Source: Clostridiales bacterium (lineage in GTDB: Bacteria; Bacillota; Clostridia; Oscillospirales; CAG-272). Taken from it: 43,175 bases of DNA. The stretch covers positions 183,265-226,439 of the forward strand of contig JAAZAV010000014.1 of NCBI GenBank assembly GCA_012514145.1, read 5' to 3'. Positions within the stretch are counted from its first letter, which is position 1, and each line of letters opens with the position of its first letter. Made by a program: the position numbers and the translations under genes. The notes beneath the pieces are model-generated. The model did not search any database, was not told the origin of the DNA, and saw only the letters and a program-made list of their open reading frames with translations. This document shows, piece after piece, positions 15,188 to 23,051 of this stretch.

Positions 15188-16432
15188 ATGAAATACCGTC
15201 CTTTATCCGCATCTGCCATAACGGCGGCTATCATACTGACCTGTTCACTGTTCATGTCCTGCGGCGCACCTCTTACACCCAGTGAGTATACCGCCGAACC
15301 GGTGACTGTCATCGAGATTAAGACACAGTTTTCCGAATACGCGCCGGATGCCGAATTTATCAATGCCGCAATGACAAACAAAAGCGATGAGGAGATATCA
15401 TTCGGCTCCTTCTGGGCGATTGAGCGGCTCACCGACAGCGGCTGGATGACTCTGCCCTATAAGCAGGATACGGCGTGGAACAGCCTTGCCTATATCATCA
15501 TGCCCGGAAAAACCGACCCTCATCGGATTTATCTCGATCAGCTGGATGCCAAACTAAAACCCGGAACCTACCGTCTGGTTAAACGGCTGTCGGACAGTTA
15601 TGCCTGCGCCGAATTCGAGGTTACAAAAGAGGGCGTTGGAACCTCAAAGCCCTACGGGTATAAAGCGCTCAACAAGCTGCCCAAAGATTATTCACCAGAG
15701 CCTGATGCGATCTTTACACATAATTCGCTGCCCGATGAGGACAAATCGCTTCAGATTGAGAGGCTGCGCCGCTTCTTTGAGTCTACCGACCTCGGAATAT
15801 CGGACATGCTGCGTCTTGTTTCATATACGGTGGAAGGCGACCCTATTATCACGGATATCACCCTGGAAAAATTCGGATGGACTGCCCGAATCACTGTAAC
15901 AACCGACAATACGCGTGACAGGTTCGCCGCTAACCGAACTGTCACAACCTCGTATTTCAGCCGCTTCGAGTCCCGCAGCGACGGCATTTACCTGACCGAA
16001 TCGGCGGACTGTTATACAAAGGAACAGCGTATTGATTTCGGAGGTTTTACAGCAGAAGCCGCCGAACTGATTGAAAACTCAACCGAAAATCTCACCGTAT
16101 TACGGGGCGTATACTGGTCGGAGGACGGCATCAATTGCGTGGCGCTGACCTCCAAACCGCTTGAGTATATAAGCTCTGAGGTATATGGCAACGGATACGG
16201 ACGCTCCTTTACCGGCGAGATTGCGGATAAAAGCGGGATCGCCAAGGAGATTGTCCGTGTTCACCGATCATCTGACGGAAGCCTCCTGTTTATCTGTTCG
16301 ACTAAAAATACAGACATGCTGTATTACTGCGAATGGCACGACTGTGAAACCGGAGAGCTTTTAGCCTACACCGGAACGCAGTATGAGCCGGTTATAGACA
16401 ATGAAACCGGCGATTTAATGATACTTGAATAG
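15188..16432 (+). CDS. Lipoprotein with N-terminal Ig-like domain
   Basis: The frame opens at 15089, but AAGGAGG sits 8 bp before the ATG at 15188, which starts a lipoprotein signal peptide (KYRPLSASAITAAIILTCSL, then FMSCGAP, acylated Cys about residue 23). Length is 414 aa. Residues about 35-140 look like a bacterial Ig-like domain found in Bacillota lipoproteins: EYTAEPVTVIEIKTQF, NAAMTNKSDEEISFGSFWAIERL, and GTYRLVKRL before the cell-surface YACAEFEV strand. The rest (about 150-414) is beta-rich and unassigned. Monocistronic; a terminator follows. Function unknown. Confidence 0.75.
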   Translation: MKYRPLSASAITAAIILTCSLFMSCGAPLTPSEYTAEPVTVIEIKTQFSEYAPDAEFINAAMTNKSDEEISFGSFWAIERLTDSGWMTLPYKQDTAWNSLAYIIMPGKTDPHRIYLDQLDAKLKPGTYRLVKRLSDSYACAEFEVTKEGVGTSKPYGYKALNKLPKDYSPEPDAIFTHNSLPDEDKSLQIERLRRFFESTDLGISDMLRLVSYTVEGDPIITDITLEKFGWTARITVTTDNTRDRFAANRTVTTSYFSRFESRSDGIYLTESADCYTKEQRIDFGGFTAEAAELIENSTENLTVLRGVYWSEDGINCVALTSKPLEYISSEVYGNGYGRSFTGEIADKSGIAKEIVRVHRSSDGSLLFICSTKNTDMLYYCEWHDCETGELLAYTGTQYEPVIDNETGDLMILE

Positions 16433-16452
16433 TATATCACGGCACATACCGG

Positions 16453-16492
16453 TTCACGCCGCGAATCGTTTGGTTCGCGGCGTGAACTTTTT
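16453..16492 (+). terminator. Terminator after the Ig-like lipoprotein
   Basis: A perfect 13-bp stem (16453-16465 with 16474-16486, TTCACGCCGCGAA and its complement) with an 8-base loop, followed by CTTTTTATT. On the minus strand it lacks a T-run, so it serves the plus-strand gene. Confidence 0.88.
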
Positions 16493-16501
16493 ATTAGTTA
16501 A

Positions 16502-17119
16502 TCAGTCGCCGAGAGCAATCTCGTCGTCGGGCATGCATATAACGGCTGAGGGCAGTTTTGACTTGAAGTCCGCCGCCATCTTCGAGCTGAACGGCTTGCC
16601 GGGTACCATGTGGATAGGTATTGTATACTTCGCGCCGATGATATTTGCGCATTCTACCGCCTCGTCGATACCCATGTTGTAGACTCCGTCTATCGGGAGC
16701 AGTGCCCAGTCGATATCCATATCTGCCAGGCATTCCTCCATGTAGTCGGTCTTTGAGGTATCGCCGGCTGCGTAGATTGTAATGCCCTCGGTTTTGATCT
16801 CTATGATAAAACCGACGCATTTGGACGGGTCATGGTTCTTATTGCTTGCAACGGCGTCGGTGACGAAAACATCATTGTTCTTTTCGTAGGTATGCTTCAT
16901 ACCGTCACCTTTGAGGAAATCTGAAGCCCGGAGTACTATGCAGTCCTCCTTCTGCCTGCAGAGCTGAACCTGATTGTGGTCGCCGTGCTCGTGGGTAACG
17001 AGTATCATATCTGCCGGCAGACCGTAACCGTCGCCCGTACACGGGTCAACATAGACAACAGTACCCGCTTTGGTTACTATTCGGAAACTGCCGTGCCCCT
17101 GAAACATAAGCTTTGCCAT
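16502..17119 (-). CDS. Metal-dependent hydrolase, metallo-beta-lactamase superfamily (UlaG/UPF0173-like)
   Basis: 205 aa. The metal site THEHGDH (residues 42-48) and the later AGDT (about 119-122) and final IHMVPG histidine form the dinuclear-metal set of the superfamily. The short length and N-terminal FQGHGSFRIVT strand match the small UlaG-like / UPF0173 group, cytosolic hydrolases of often unknown substrate. The start is 9 bp after the peptidase stop, with GGAGG before it. Same minus-strand transcript as the peptidase. Confidence 0.85.
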   Translation of the reverse strand: MAKLMFQGHGSFRIVTKAGTVVYVDPCTGDGYGLPADMILVTHEHGDHNQVQLCRQKEDCIVLRASDFLKGDGMKHTYEKNNDVFVTDAVASNKNHDPSKCVGFIIEIKTEGITIYAAGDTSKTDYMEECLADMDIDWALLPIDGVYNMGIDEAVECANIIGAKYTIPIHMVPGKPFSSKMAADFKSKLPSAVICMPDDEIALGD

Positions 17120-17128
17120 AATATCCTC

Positions 17129-17812
17129 CTATTTACGTCTTCGGTTTACCATCGAAAGCAATCTCAGAAGTTGGGTAACAGATACCGCCAGCGCCGCAAC
17201 ATAGGTCATCGCGGCGGCGGTCAGCACCTTTTTACAGCCGTAAAGTTCCTCATCGTTAAGAACTCCTTGAGATTCGATAGCCTCAACCGCACGGTGTGAG
17301 GCATTAAACTCGGTCGGAAGGGTGAGCAGCTGGAATAAGGTTGAAAGAGAGAAACAGAGAACTCCAAGGTAAGCAAGCACGACAAATCGATCACTGTATG
17401 CCATAAGGAACAGTCCGAGCATTACCAGCGGTATTGACAGCCGAGCGCCGATATTGGTTATCGGTATTATTGCGCTGCGAAGACGTATGGGCAGATAGTT
17501 TGCGGCATACTGAATAGCATGACCCGCTTCATGAGCCGCCACGCCTATTGCCGCCTGGGAACTGACACCGTAAACCGGTTCCGACAATCTTATGATATTA
17601 GCCCTCGGGTCGTAATGGTCGGTAAGACTGCCGGATACCTGTTCAATCTGAACATGATACAGCCCGTTTGAATCGAGCACACGCCTTGCCGCGTCATAGC
17701 CGGTCAGCCCGCTTACCGCCCGCATTTTAGAGTATTTGTTAAATGTTGTATTGACTTTGATACTTGCGAAAAGGGAAAAAATCATCGCCACGATTGCGAA
17801 TATATACAGCAT
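17129..17812 (-). CDS. Neutral zinc metallopeptidase, YugP family (membrane)
   Basis: 227 aa. N-terminal transmembrane segment (MLYIFAIVAMIFSLFASI), a HEAGH zinc-binding motif at residues 94-98 (AAHEAGHAIQYA) and the family-specific LLTLPTEFNASHRAVEAI stretch, which supplies the third ligand Glu. Two further hydrophobic helices lie between them (IPLVMLGLFLMAYSD, FVVLAYLGVLCFSLSTLFQ), and a last hydrophobic helix precedes the basic end RRRK. Membrane-embedded protease of unknown substrate. GGAGACC is the RBS. It is followed by the hydrolase gene after 9 bp and preceded by the small ORF at 17839. Confidence 0.88.
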   Translation of the reverse strand: MLYIFAIVAMIFSLFASIKVNTTFNKYSKMRAVSGLTGYDAARRVLDSNGLYHVQIEQVSGSLTDHYDPRANIIRLSEPVYGVSSQAAIGVAAHEAGHAIQYAANYLPIRLRSAIIPITNIGARLSIPLVMLGLFLMAYSDRFVVLAYLGVLCFSLSTLFQLLTLPTEFNASHRAVEAIESQGVLNDEELYGCKKVLTAAAMTYVAALAVSVTQLLRLLSMVNRRRK

Positions 17813-17838
17813 TGCCGGTCTCCTAACTGTTTTTCCAT

Positions 17839-17997
17839 TTATCTTGTCTGAATCGGGGCATATTTACAGAATCGTTCGGCGGTGCGTATCGAGTCTTGAA
17901 GAAATATATCTTCCGCCGGATATTCGGCTTTGACTATAGGCGGGAATATATTCTTTTCCATCGAGACGCGGGCAAGACGTTCGATTCTCGGCGTCAT
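17839..17997 (-). CDS. Small unrecognised ORF, possible gene remnant
   Basis: 52 codons (MTPRIERLARVSMEKNIFPP at the start, ending ...CKYAPIQTR), not placed in any family with confidence. The frame stays open upstream to a TGA at 18043-18045 without a good start codon; AAGGA at about 18019-18014 is too far from this ATG (16 bp) and too close to an in-frame TTG at 18012. Its base use looks coding. A consensus promoter lies upstream and the peptidase gene starts 27 bp downstream. The opening TPRIERL resembles the start of some glycyl radical enzymes, but the rest does not follow that family, so this is only a hint. It could be a real small protein, or a truncated or frameshifted remnant. Confidence 0.35.
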   Translation of the reverse strand: MTPRIERLARVSMEKNIFPPIVKAEYPAEDIFLQDSIRTAERFCKYAPIQTR

Positions 17998-18034
17998 CTT
18001 ATAATATGACAAGTCCTTACAGTAAAATTCGGGG

Positions 18035-18063
18035 TTTACAATTCATTATCCATGTAATATAAT
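18035..18063 (+). promoter_or_regulatory. Sigma-A promoter for glycerate kinase
   Basis: TTTACA (18035-18040), 17-bp spacer, TATAAT (18058-18063). Its -10 box overlaps the -10 box of the opposing minus-strand promoter. Confidence 0.75.
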
Positions 18064-18087
18064 ATGCTTATCGACGACAATTGTCAA
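18059..18087 (-). promoter_or_regulatory. Sigma-A promoter toward the small ORF, peptidase and hydrolase
   Basis: On the minus strand TTGACA (18087-18082), 17-bp spacer, TATTAT (18064-18059). It shares five bases of its -10 box with the glycerate kinase promoter, so the two polymerases cannot bind at the same time. Confidence 0.75.
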
Positions 18088-18117
18088 GACACAAAAAATA
18101 AACTGCGGGTTAATGCA

Positions 18118-19254
18118 ATGAAGCTTGTTATAGTTCCCGATTCATTCAAGGGTACCATGACTTCCACCGAGGTGTGCGAAACAATCAGAGACGCGGCGCT
18201 CACCGTTGTGCCGACTGCGGATATTGTCTGCCTGCCTATGGCAGACGGCGGAGAGGGTACGACCGACGCTCTGCTGTGTGTTTTCGGCGGTGAGAGATTA
18301 TATGTCACCACAACCGACCCTCTCGGACGACCGATTAACACCTATATCGGCATATCACAGCATAGTGGGGTGCGGACAGCCTTCATAGAAACGGCGGCTG
18401 CGGCGGGACTGAACCTTGTGTGCGGCTGCCTTGACGCGGGAGCCGCATCTACATACGGCATGGGAAGGCTTATTTCAGCGGCACTGGACGCGGGCTGTAC
18501 GAATATTATAATCGGACTCGGCGGCAGTGCAACGACCGACGGCGGTGTCGGCTGCTGCGCCGCGCTGGGTGCGCGATTTACCGATGAAAGCGGACACGAA
18601 ATACCGCTCTGCGGCAACGGTCTGGCTTCCCTGCGGCATATCGATTTATCCGGGCTGGATCCGAGATTAAAGACCGCTTCTCTGACCTGCATGTGCGACG
18701 TAACCAATCCCCTTTTCGGCGAGAACGGCGCTGCTTATGTTTACTCTCCGCAAAAGGGCGCCAATCCTAATCAGGTGCGGCTGCTCGACGCCGGACTGCG
18801 CAATTACGCCTCGGTCATAAAATGTGAGCTTGGCATTGATGTGTCGGATATGCCTGGCGGCGGCGCGGCGGGCGGACTGGGCTGCGGACTTTCGGTGCTG
18901 CTGGAAGCATCATTAAAACCCGGAACCGATCTGATTCTCGACGCGGTCGGCTATGAGAGCATAATATCCGATGCCGATCTCATCATCACTGGAGAAGGGC
19001 AGGCGGATTCCCAGTCGGCATGCGGCAAGCTGCCATACGGTGTGGCGCGGCGGTCGGGCGGAAAGCCGGTGGTTCTCATCTGCGGCGCGGTACAGAAGGG
19101 CTGCGAAGCGCTTTACGACTGCGGGATAACCGCGATTTTCGCCACCAATCCCAGGTGTCAGAGCTACGAGGAGGCGTGCCGCGACTGTCAAGAAAACCTG
19201 AGATTCACGGCGCTCAACGTAATGAGTCTCTTTACACAAATTAAACCCACATAA
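18118..19254 (+). CDS. glxK: Glycerate kinase (GckA/GlxK family)
   Basis: 378 aa from the ATG at 18118; the ATG at 18064 is rejected because it would fall inside the -10 region and would add 18 unmatched residues before the family start KLVIVPDSFKGTM. Phosphorylates D-glycerate using ATP. Family signatures: DSFKGT, CLPMADGGEGTTDAL, IGLGGSATTDGGVGCCAALGARF, CDVTNPLFGENGAA, the GGGAAGGLG loop and DLIITGEGQADSQS, which recurs near the C-terminus of glycerate kinases. No RBS better than TGCGGG is visible. Monocistronic. It feeds glycerate (from serine, glyoxylate or sugar-acid catabolism) into glycolysis; no such pathway genes are adjacent. Whether it makes 2- or 3-phosphoglycerate is not visible. 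Confidence 0.93.
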   Translation: MKLVIVPDSFKGTMTSTEVCETIRDAALTVVPTADIVCLPMADGGEGTTDALLCVFGGERLYVTTTDPLGRPINTYIGISQHSGVRTAFIETAAAAGLNLVCGCLDAGAASTYGMGRLISAALDAGCTNIIIGLGGSATTDGGVGCCAALGARFTDESGHEIPLCGNGLASLRHIDLSGLDPRLKTASLTCMCDVTNPLFGENGAAYVYSPQKGANPNQVRLLDAGLRNYASVIKCELGIDVSDMPGGGAAGGLGCGLSVLLEASLKPGTDLILDAVGYESIISDADLIITGEGQADSQSACGKLPYGVARRSGGKPVVLICGAVQKGCEALYDCGITAIFATNPRCQSYEEACRDCQENLRFTALNVMSLFTQIKPT

Positions 19255-19369
19255 TTGAACGTTTGTTTATAATCATTTCCTTTTTGTTAACATATTCCGT
19301 TGCATTTGCAACACAATGTAAATTGGTTTTGCTATATAATCCTTTATAAAGAACAGGAGGATTATACAC

Positions 19370-20365
19370 ATGAAACTCAGAAAAACAATCGCATTATTAC
19401 TCGCATCGCTGCTCGCCCTTGCCTTTACAATGTCCGTTGCCGGTTGTTCAGATGCCGGAAAAACAGATGCGGACGTCATCCGCATCGGCGGATTAAAAGG
19501 TCCAACCTCTATCGGACTTGTCAAGCTAATGGAGGATAACGAAAACGGCAAATCGATCAACACATACGATTTTACGGTTGCCGGCTCGGCGGACGAATTG
19601 ACGCCCCTTCTCATCAAGGGCGAACTTGATATGGCAGCGATTCCCGCTAACCTTGCGTCGGTGCTTTACAACAAGACCGAAGGCGCCGTTCAGGTACTTG
19701 CTGTCAACACTCTCGGCGTGGTTTACATCGTCGAAAATGGCAGCGCGGTCAACTCGATAGCCGACCTTAAAGGCAAGACAATCTATGCCACCGGCAAAGG
19801 CTCAACTCCCGAATATACGATGCGCTATATCCTCTCGCAGAACGGTCTCGACCCGGACAAGGATGTCACTTTCGAGTGGAAGAGCGAACCTACCGAGGTT
19901 GTGGCGCTGCTGAACGCAGGCAGCGGAGGAATCGCCATGATGCCTCAGCCCTATGTCACCGTGGCTCAGGGTTCGGTTGAGGGACTTCGCATAGCGCTTG
20001 ATCTCACTGCAGAATGGGATAAGCTGAACAGCGGCTCGCAGCTCATCACAGGCACCCTTGTTGTACGCAAAGACTTCGCCGAACAGCATCCTCTGGCGAT
20101 AAAGAGTTTTCTTAAGGAATACAAAGAGTCTACCGAATATGTAAATACCAATGTCGCCGATGCGGCTCTGCTGGTCGAAAAGTTCGGCATATTCAAAGCT
20201 GCTGTTGCCGAAAAAGCTATTCCCTACTGCAATATAACCTTCATCTCGGGTGAAGAGATGGCAGCATCGCTCTCCGGCTATCTTCGCGTTTTATATGACG
20301 CAAATCCAGCCTCGGTGGGCGGCAATATCGATTATGCCGATTTCTTCTACGGAGCTGACAAATAG
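19370..20365 (+). CDS. ABC importer substrate-binding lipoprotein (NMT1/SsuA-like)
   Basis: 331 aa. Lipoprotein signal KLRKTIALLLASLLALAFTM ending in VAGCS (Cys about residue 26). The mature part has the pattern of the NMT1/THI5/SsuA family: VIRIGGLKGPTSIGLVKL, a GELDMAAIPANLASVLYNK segment, and LAVNTLGVVYIVENG, which point to a small organic ligand such as an aromatic sulfonate, nitrate-like anion or thiamine precursor. RBS GGAGGA. First gene of a three-gene importer with permease and ATPase downstream. I see no thiamine or S-box riboswitch in the 115 bp before it, and the only -10-like element is TATAAT at 19335-19340 without a matched -35. Confidence 0.88.
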   Translation: MKLRKTIALLLASLLALAFTMSVAGCSDAGKTDADVIRIGGLKGPTSIGLVKLMEDNENGKSINTYDFTVAGSADELTPLLIKGELDMAAIPANLASVLYNKTEGAVQVLAVNTLGVVYIVENGSAVNSIADLKGKTIYATGKGSTPEYTMRYILSQNGLDPDKDVTFEWKSEPTEVVALLNAGSGGIAMMPQPYVTVAQGSVEGLRIALDLTAEWDKLNSGSQLITGTLVVRKDFAEQHPLAIKSFLKEYKESTEYVNTNVADAALLVEKFGIFKAAVAEKAIPYCNITFISGEEMAASLSGYLRVLYDANPASVGGNIDYADFFYGADK

Positions 20366-20370
20366 TCAAA

Positions 20371-20387
20371 GCGGCTTTAACAGCCGC
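20371..20387 (+). other. Small intra-operon hairpin between binding protein and permease
   Basis: GCGGC (20371-20375) and GCCGC (20383-20387) form a 5-bp stem with a 7-base loop immediately after the binding-protein stop, without a T-run. Such hairpins often leave the binding protein expressed above the membrane subunits; that role is inference. Confidence 0.4.
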
Positions 20388-20391
20388 AAAT

Positions 20392-21159
20392 ATGCATTTC
20401 GATTTAATGAAGAATAAACAGATTATTCAGAGAACAGCGGCGGTTCTGCTTGCGCTTGTCGTGTGGCAGCTTACCGCCGCCGCTCTCGATTCAAAGGTAC
20501 TTCTGGTCTCGCCGTTAAGCGTTTTGCTTAGACTGCTGACCCTCTGGCGCGAGCCGGGGTTCATCGACTCCATACGGTTCACCATGGCGCGAATTGCTCT
20601 CGGCTTTATGCTGGGCTTTGTCTGCGGCGTGGCGTTAGCTGCGCTGTCGGGGAGATTCCCTGTTGTGGAAAATCTTATCTGGCCATTCATGATTACCATA
20701 AAGACGGTGCCTGTAGCATCCTTCATCATAATCGCGCTGATATGGCTGTCCTCGAGAAACCTTTCGGTGTTTATTTCCTTCCTCATGGTCGTACCTGTGA
20801 TATATAACAATGTTCTCAGCGGCATCAGAGCCGGCGATCGGCGGCTTGATCAGATGGCGGTCGTGTTTCGTCTGCCATGGTACCGCAAGCTTATATATAT
20901 CCGCCTTCCGCAGTTGAGACCCTACTTTTTTTCTGCATGCAGCACTGCGCTCGGACTGTCCTGGAAAGCGGGTGTAGCAGCCGAAATTATCGGTATCCCC
21001 GAAGGTTCGGTAGGTGAGAAACTCTACATGTCGAAAATCTATCTCGACACCGACGATCTTTTTGCCTGGACGGTTGTGATTGTGGTAATCAGCTTCCTTT
21101 TTGAAAAGCTGGTGGTTTCGCTTTTTAAGCTGGGATACCGGAGGCTTGAAAAATTATGA
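20392..21159 (+). CDS. ABC importer permease (SsuC/BinPDT_TM1 type)
   Basis: 255 aa, about six hydrophobic helices. The EAA-type loop is visible as RAGDRRLDQMAVVFRLPWYR followed by IRLPQLRPYFFSACSTALGLSWKAGVAAEI, the signature of NitT/TauT-type permeases. It contacts the ATPase encoded next. No strong RBS is seen; ATG 20392 and the in-frame ATG 20407 are both possible and I keep the longer one. Overlaps the ATPase gene by 4 bp (ATGA), indicating translational coupling. Confidence 0.9.
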   Translation: MHFDLMKNKQIIQRTAAVLLALVVWQLTAAALDSKVLLVSPLSVLLRLLTLWREPGFIDSIRFTMARIALGFMLGFVCGVALAALSGRFPVVENLIWPFMITIKTVPVASFIIIALIWLSSRNLSVFISFLMVVPVIYNNVLSGIRAGDRRLDQMAVVFRLPWYRKLIYIRLPQLRPYFFSACSTALGLSWKAGVAAEIIGIPEGSVGEKLYMSKIYLDTDDLFAWTVVIVVISFLFEKLVVSLFKLGYRRLEKL

Positions 21160-21761
21160 GTGATTTGAAAGATATTAAAGTAAAACGGGTTGCAAAGAGT
21201 TTCGGCACCAAATGTGTGCTTGACGGTTACTCGGCTGTCTTCCCGGCGGGCAGGATCACCTGTCTCATGGGCGAATCGGGATGCGGGAAAACCACTCTTC
21301 TGAATCTGATTCTGAGACTGACCAAGCCAGACGGCGGCGAGATAAGCGGTGTGCCTGATAAACTGGCTGCGGTTTTCCAGGAGAATCGGCTCTGCGATGA
21401 TTTTTCGGCGCTTACAAATGTGCGCATCATCGGTGCGTCTGTCGAAAACGCCCGGGAAACACTCATCGCCTTGGGACTCGGTGACAGTCTTTCCCGTCCG
21501 GTTCGTGAGCTGTCGGGAGGCATGAAGCGGCGCGTTGCCATAGCCCGCGCTCTCTGCGCCGACTGCGAGCTTATGGTCATGGATGAACCATTCAAGGGTC
21601 TGGATGATGTCACACGGCGTCACTGCATAGATGAGGTGCGCAGCCGCATGGGCGGTCGAACGGCGATTGTTGTGACCCATGACCGGGAGGACGCCGATAT
21701 GCTGGGCGCGGAGATAATAACCATGCCATCGGGCGGATGCGGCGGCAATGCTGCTAAATAA
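21156..21761 (+). CDS. ABC importer ATP-binding protein, short
   Basis: 201 aa. Walker A GESGCGKTTLL (about residues 38-48), Q-loop VFQENRL, signature LSGGMKRRVAIARAL, Walker B LMVMDEPFKGLD and H-loop VVTHD are all present, so it should be catalytically complete. Typical NitT/TauT-family ATPases are about 240-260 aa; here the C-terminal part after the H-loop is very short (about 25 residues) and the A-loop region is tight. It powers the importer with the two genes before it. Confidence 0.9.
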   Translation: MSDLKDIKVKRVAKSFGTKCVLDGYSAVFPAGRITCLMGESGCGKTTLLNLILRLTKPDGGEISGVPDKLAAVFQENRLCDDFSALTNVRIIGASVENARETLIALGLGDSLSRPVRELSGGMKRRVAIARALCADCELMVMDEPFKGLDDVTRRHCIDEVRSRMGGRTAIVVTHDREDADMLGAEIITMPSGGCGGNAAK

Positions 21762-21764
21762 TAT

Positions 21765-21798
21765 AAACGGGACGGTTGTAATACTATCCCGTTTTTTA
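21765..21798 (+). terminator. Terminator after the ABC importer operon
   Basis: 8-bp stem (21765-21772 with 21787-21794, AAACGGGA and complement) with a 14-base loop and a run of T directly after. Confidence 0.8.
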
Positions 21799-21926
21799 AT
21801 TTGCCAAAATATTGATGGCGACTGTCACGGAAGATTAATATCATTTGTCAAATAACCGATATATAGCAGGATATTTATTATGATGTTAAACCTTCGCGCC
21901 ATAGGGTATATTTTTCGAAAAAAGCC

Positions 21927-21955
21927 TTGACAAATGTGTGTTTGTCTGGTATAAT
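21927..21955 (+). promoter_or_regulatory. Consensus sigma-A promoter for rpmH-rnpA
   Basis: TTGACA (21927-21932), 17-bp spacer, TATAAT (21950-21955), perfect. It sits in a 130-bp AT-rich stretch that follows the ABC operon terminator. Confidence 0.85.
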
Positions 21956-21994
21956 CCCGCCTATAGATTGTGCTTACACATAGGAGGTGTAACC

Positions 21995-22129
21995 ATGCTC
22001 AGAACCTACCAGCCCAAGAAGCGTCAGCGCAGCAAGGAGCACGGCTTCAGAAAAAGAATGAGCACTGCCAACGGCAGAAAGGTGCTCAAGAGAAGACGCG
22101 CCAAGGGCAGAGAGAGACTCACTCACTAA
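21995..22129 (+). CDS. rpmH: 50S ribosomal protein L34
   Basis: 44 aa, basic: [20 protein letters not shown] and the [13 protein letters not shown] tail are the universal L34 signature. The longer upstream frame (from 21938) is rejected because RBS AGGAGG lies 9 bp before this ATG and the protein matches L34 from residue 1. It is the first gene of the conserved rpmH-rnpA-yidD-yidC-jag cluster. Confidence 0.97.
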   Translation: MLRTYQPKKRQRSKEHGFRKRMSTANGRKVLKRRRAKGRERLTH

Positions 22130-22165
22130 TACTGAGTGTCCTCCCATCGGATGAATAAGGAATGA

Positions 22166-22197
22166 ACGGAGCGTTACGTTTAGCGCGGACGCTCCGT
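22166..22197 (+). other. Hairpin between rpmH and rnpA
   Basis: A perfect 9-bp stem ACGGAGCGT (22166-22174 with 22189-22197) with a 14-base loop and no T-run. It overlaps the first possible rnpA start (22162), so translation most likely begins downstream at 22234. It may act as an RNA-processing or attenuation element. Confidence 0.6.
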
Positions 22198-22233
22198 ACC
22201 ATGTTCCGTCCACCGTTACCGTGTACCATTGAT

Positions 22234-22641
22234 ATGAAGCAGCTGGCAATAACCGAAAATCATCTGTATTCTAAGGCGTACTCGCGCGGAAAGAAGTATG
22301 TCGGCCGAAATGTTGTCATTTATGTCCTGAACGATTACAAGGCTGAGAAGATACGCCGCGCCAACCCGATGAAGCAGAGGCTGAACCGCGTTGGACTCAC
22401 CGTTACAAAGAAGCTCGGCGGTGCTGTCGTGCATTCCCGCGTGAAGCGTGTGCTCCGCGAGGCGTATAGACTGACCGAGAAGGAATACGGTGTGCGACGC
22501 GGCTTTTTGGTGGTTATAGTAGCCAGAGAAACTGCGGTCAAAGCGAAAATGCAGGATATACGCACCGACCTTGTAAATGGATTTACTAAACTCGGCATGC
22601 TGCAGCAGCCGCTTACAGACAATGAACCGCGAAAAGCTTAA
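22234..22641 (+). CDS. rnpA: Ribonuclease P protein component
   Basis: Binds the RNase P RNA and helps 5' maturation of tRNAs. The RNR signature region is [21 protein letters not shown] followed by VLREAYR, with the ARETAV and RTDLVN elements after it. From the ATG at 22234 the protein is 135 aa, close to the usual 115-130; the frame opens at 22162 but a hairpin sits there and 24 unmatched residues would be added. The conserved motif reads AVVHSRVKR where AVxRNxxKR is common, so the usual RN pair is HS here. No good RBS is visible for either start. The reading frame runs into that of yidD. Confidence 0.93.
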   Translation: MKQLAITENHLYSKAYSRGKKYVGRNVVIYVLNDYKAEKIRRANPMKQRLNRVGLTVTKKLGGAVVHSRVKRVLREAYRLTEKEYGVRRGFLVVIVARETAVKAKMQDIRTDLVNGFTKLGMLQQPLTDNEPRKA

Positions 22642-22651
22642 GCGGGCATAT

Positions 22652-22909
22652 ATGTCTGCGGTGCGGTTTGTGCGCCGTATATTCCTTTTGCCGGTACACT
22701 TCTATCGGAAGTTCATCTCACCCCTGAAGCGAACACCAAGCTGCCGGTTTGTTCCCACCTGTTCACAGTATGCCATTGAGGCAGTGAATGAGTGGGGGAT
22801 TGTCTTCGGTGCCGCCCTTGCAGTGTGGCGTCTACTGCGCTGCAATCCCTTCTGCCGCGGCGGATTTGACCCGGTACCCAAACGCAAAAAGCGGAACATT
22901 GATAAGTAG
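22652..22909 (+). CDS. yidD: Membrane protein insertion efficiency factor YidD
   Basis: 85 aa from the ATG at 22652 (an ATG at 22622, overlapping rnpA by 20 bp, is also possible). The signature [20 protein letters not shown] with TCSQYAIEA is unmistakable for YidD, a small membrane-associated helper of YidC. It lies directly between rnpA and yidC, the classical order. Confidence 0.93.
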   Translation: MSAVRFVRRIFLLPVHFYRKFISPLKRTPSCRFVPTCSQYAIEAVNEWGIVFGAALAVWRLLRCNPFCRGGFDPVPKRKKRNIDK

Positions 22910-23051
22910 ATACTGATTAATTACATTATTGAAGGTATCTGTCGGAAACCGAATGTTCCCGGCGGCGCAAGATTCCCCGAAAATCAGATCGGGCGCACCC
23001 GTGCCGCTCTCACGAAACCGCATTTCGAATAACCAACGAAAAAGGACTCAC

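Noticed and set aside
18064-18117. Earlier start for glycerate kinase
   Set aside because: The ATG at 18064 lies upstream of the expected transcript start and adds residues outside the family.
19255-19369. Thiamine or SAM riboswitch before the NMT1-type importer
   Set aside because: No CTGAGA or other conserved thiamine-aptamer strings, and the space is short.
21799-21926. Replication origin next to rpmH
   Set aside because: No cluster of TTATCCACA-type DnaA boxes and no dnaA gene.
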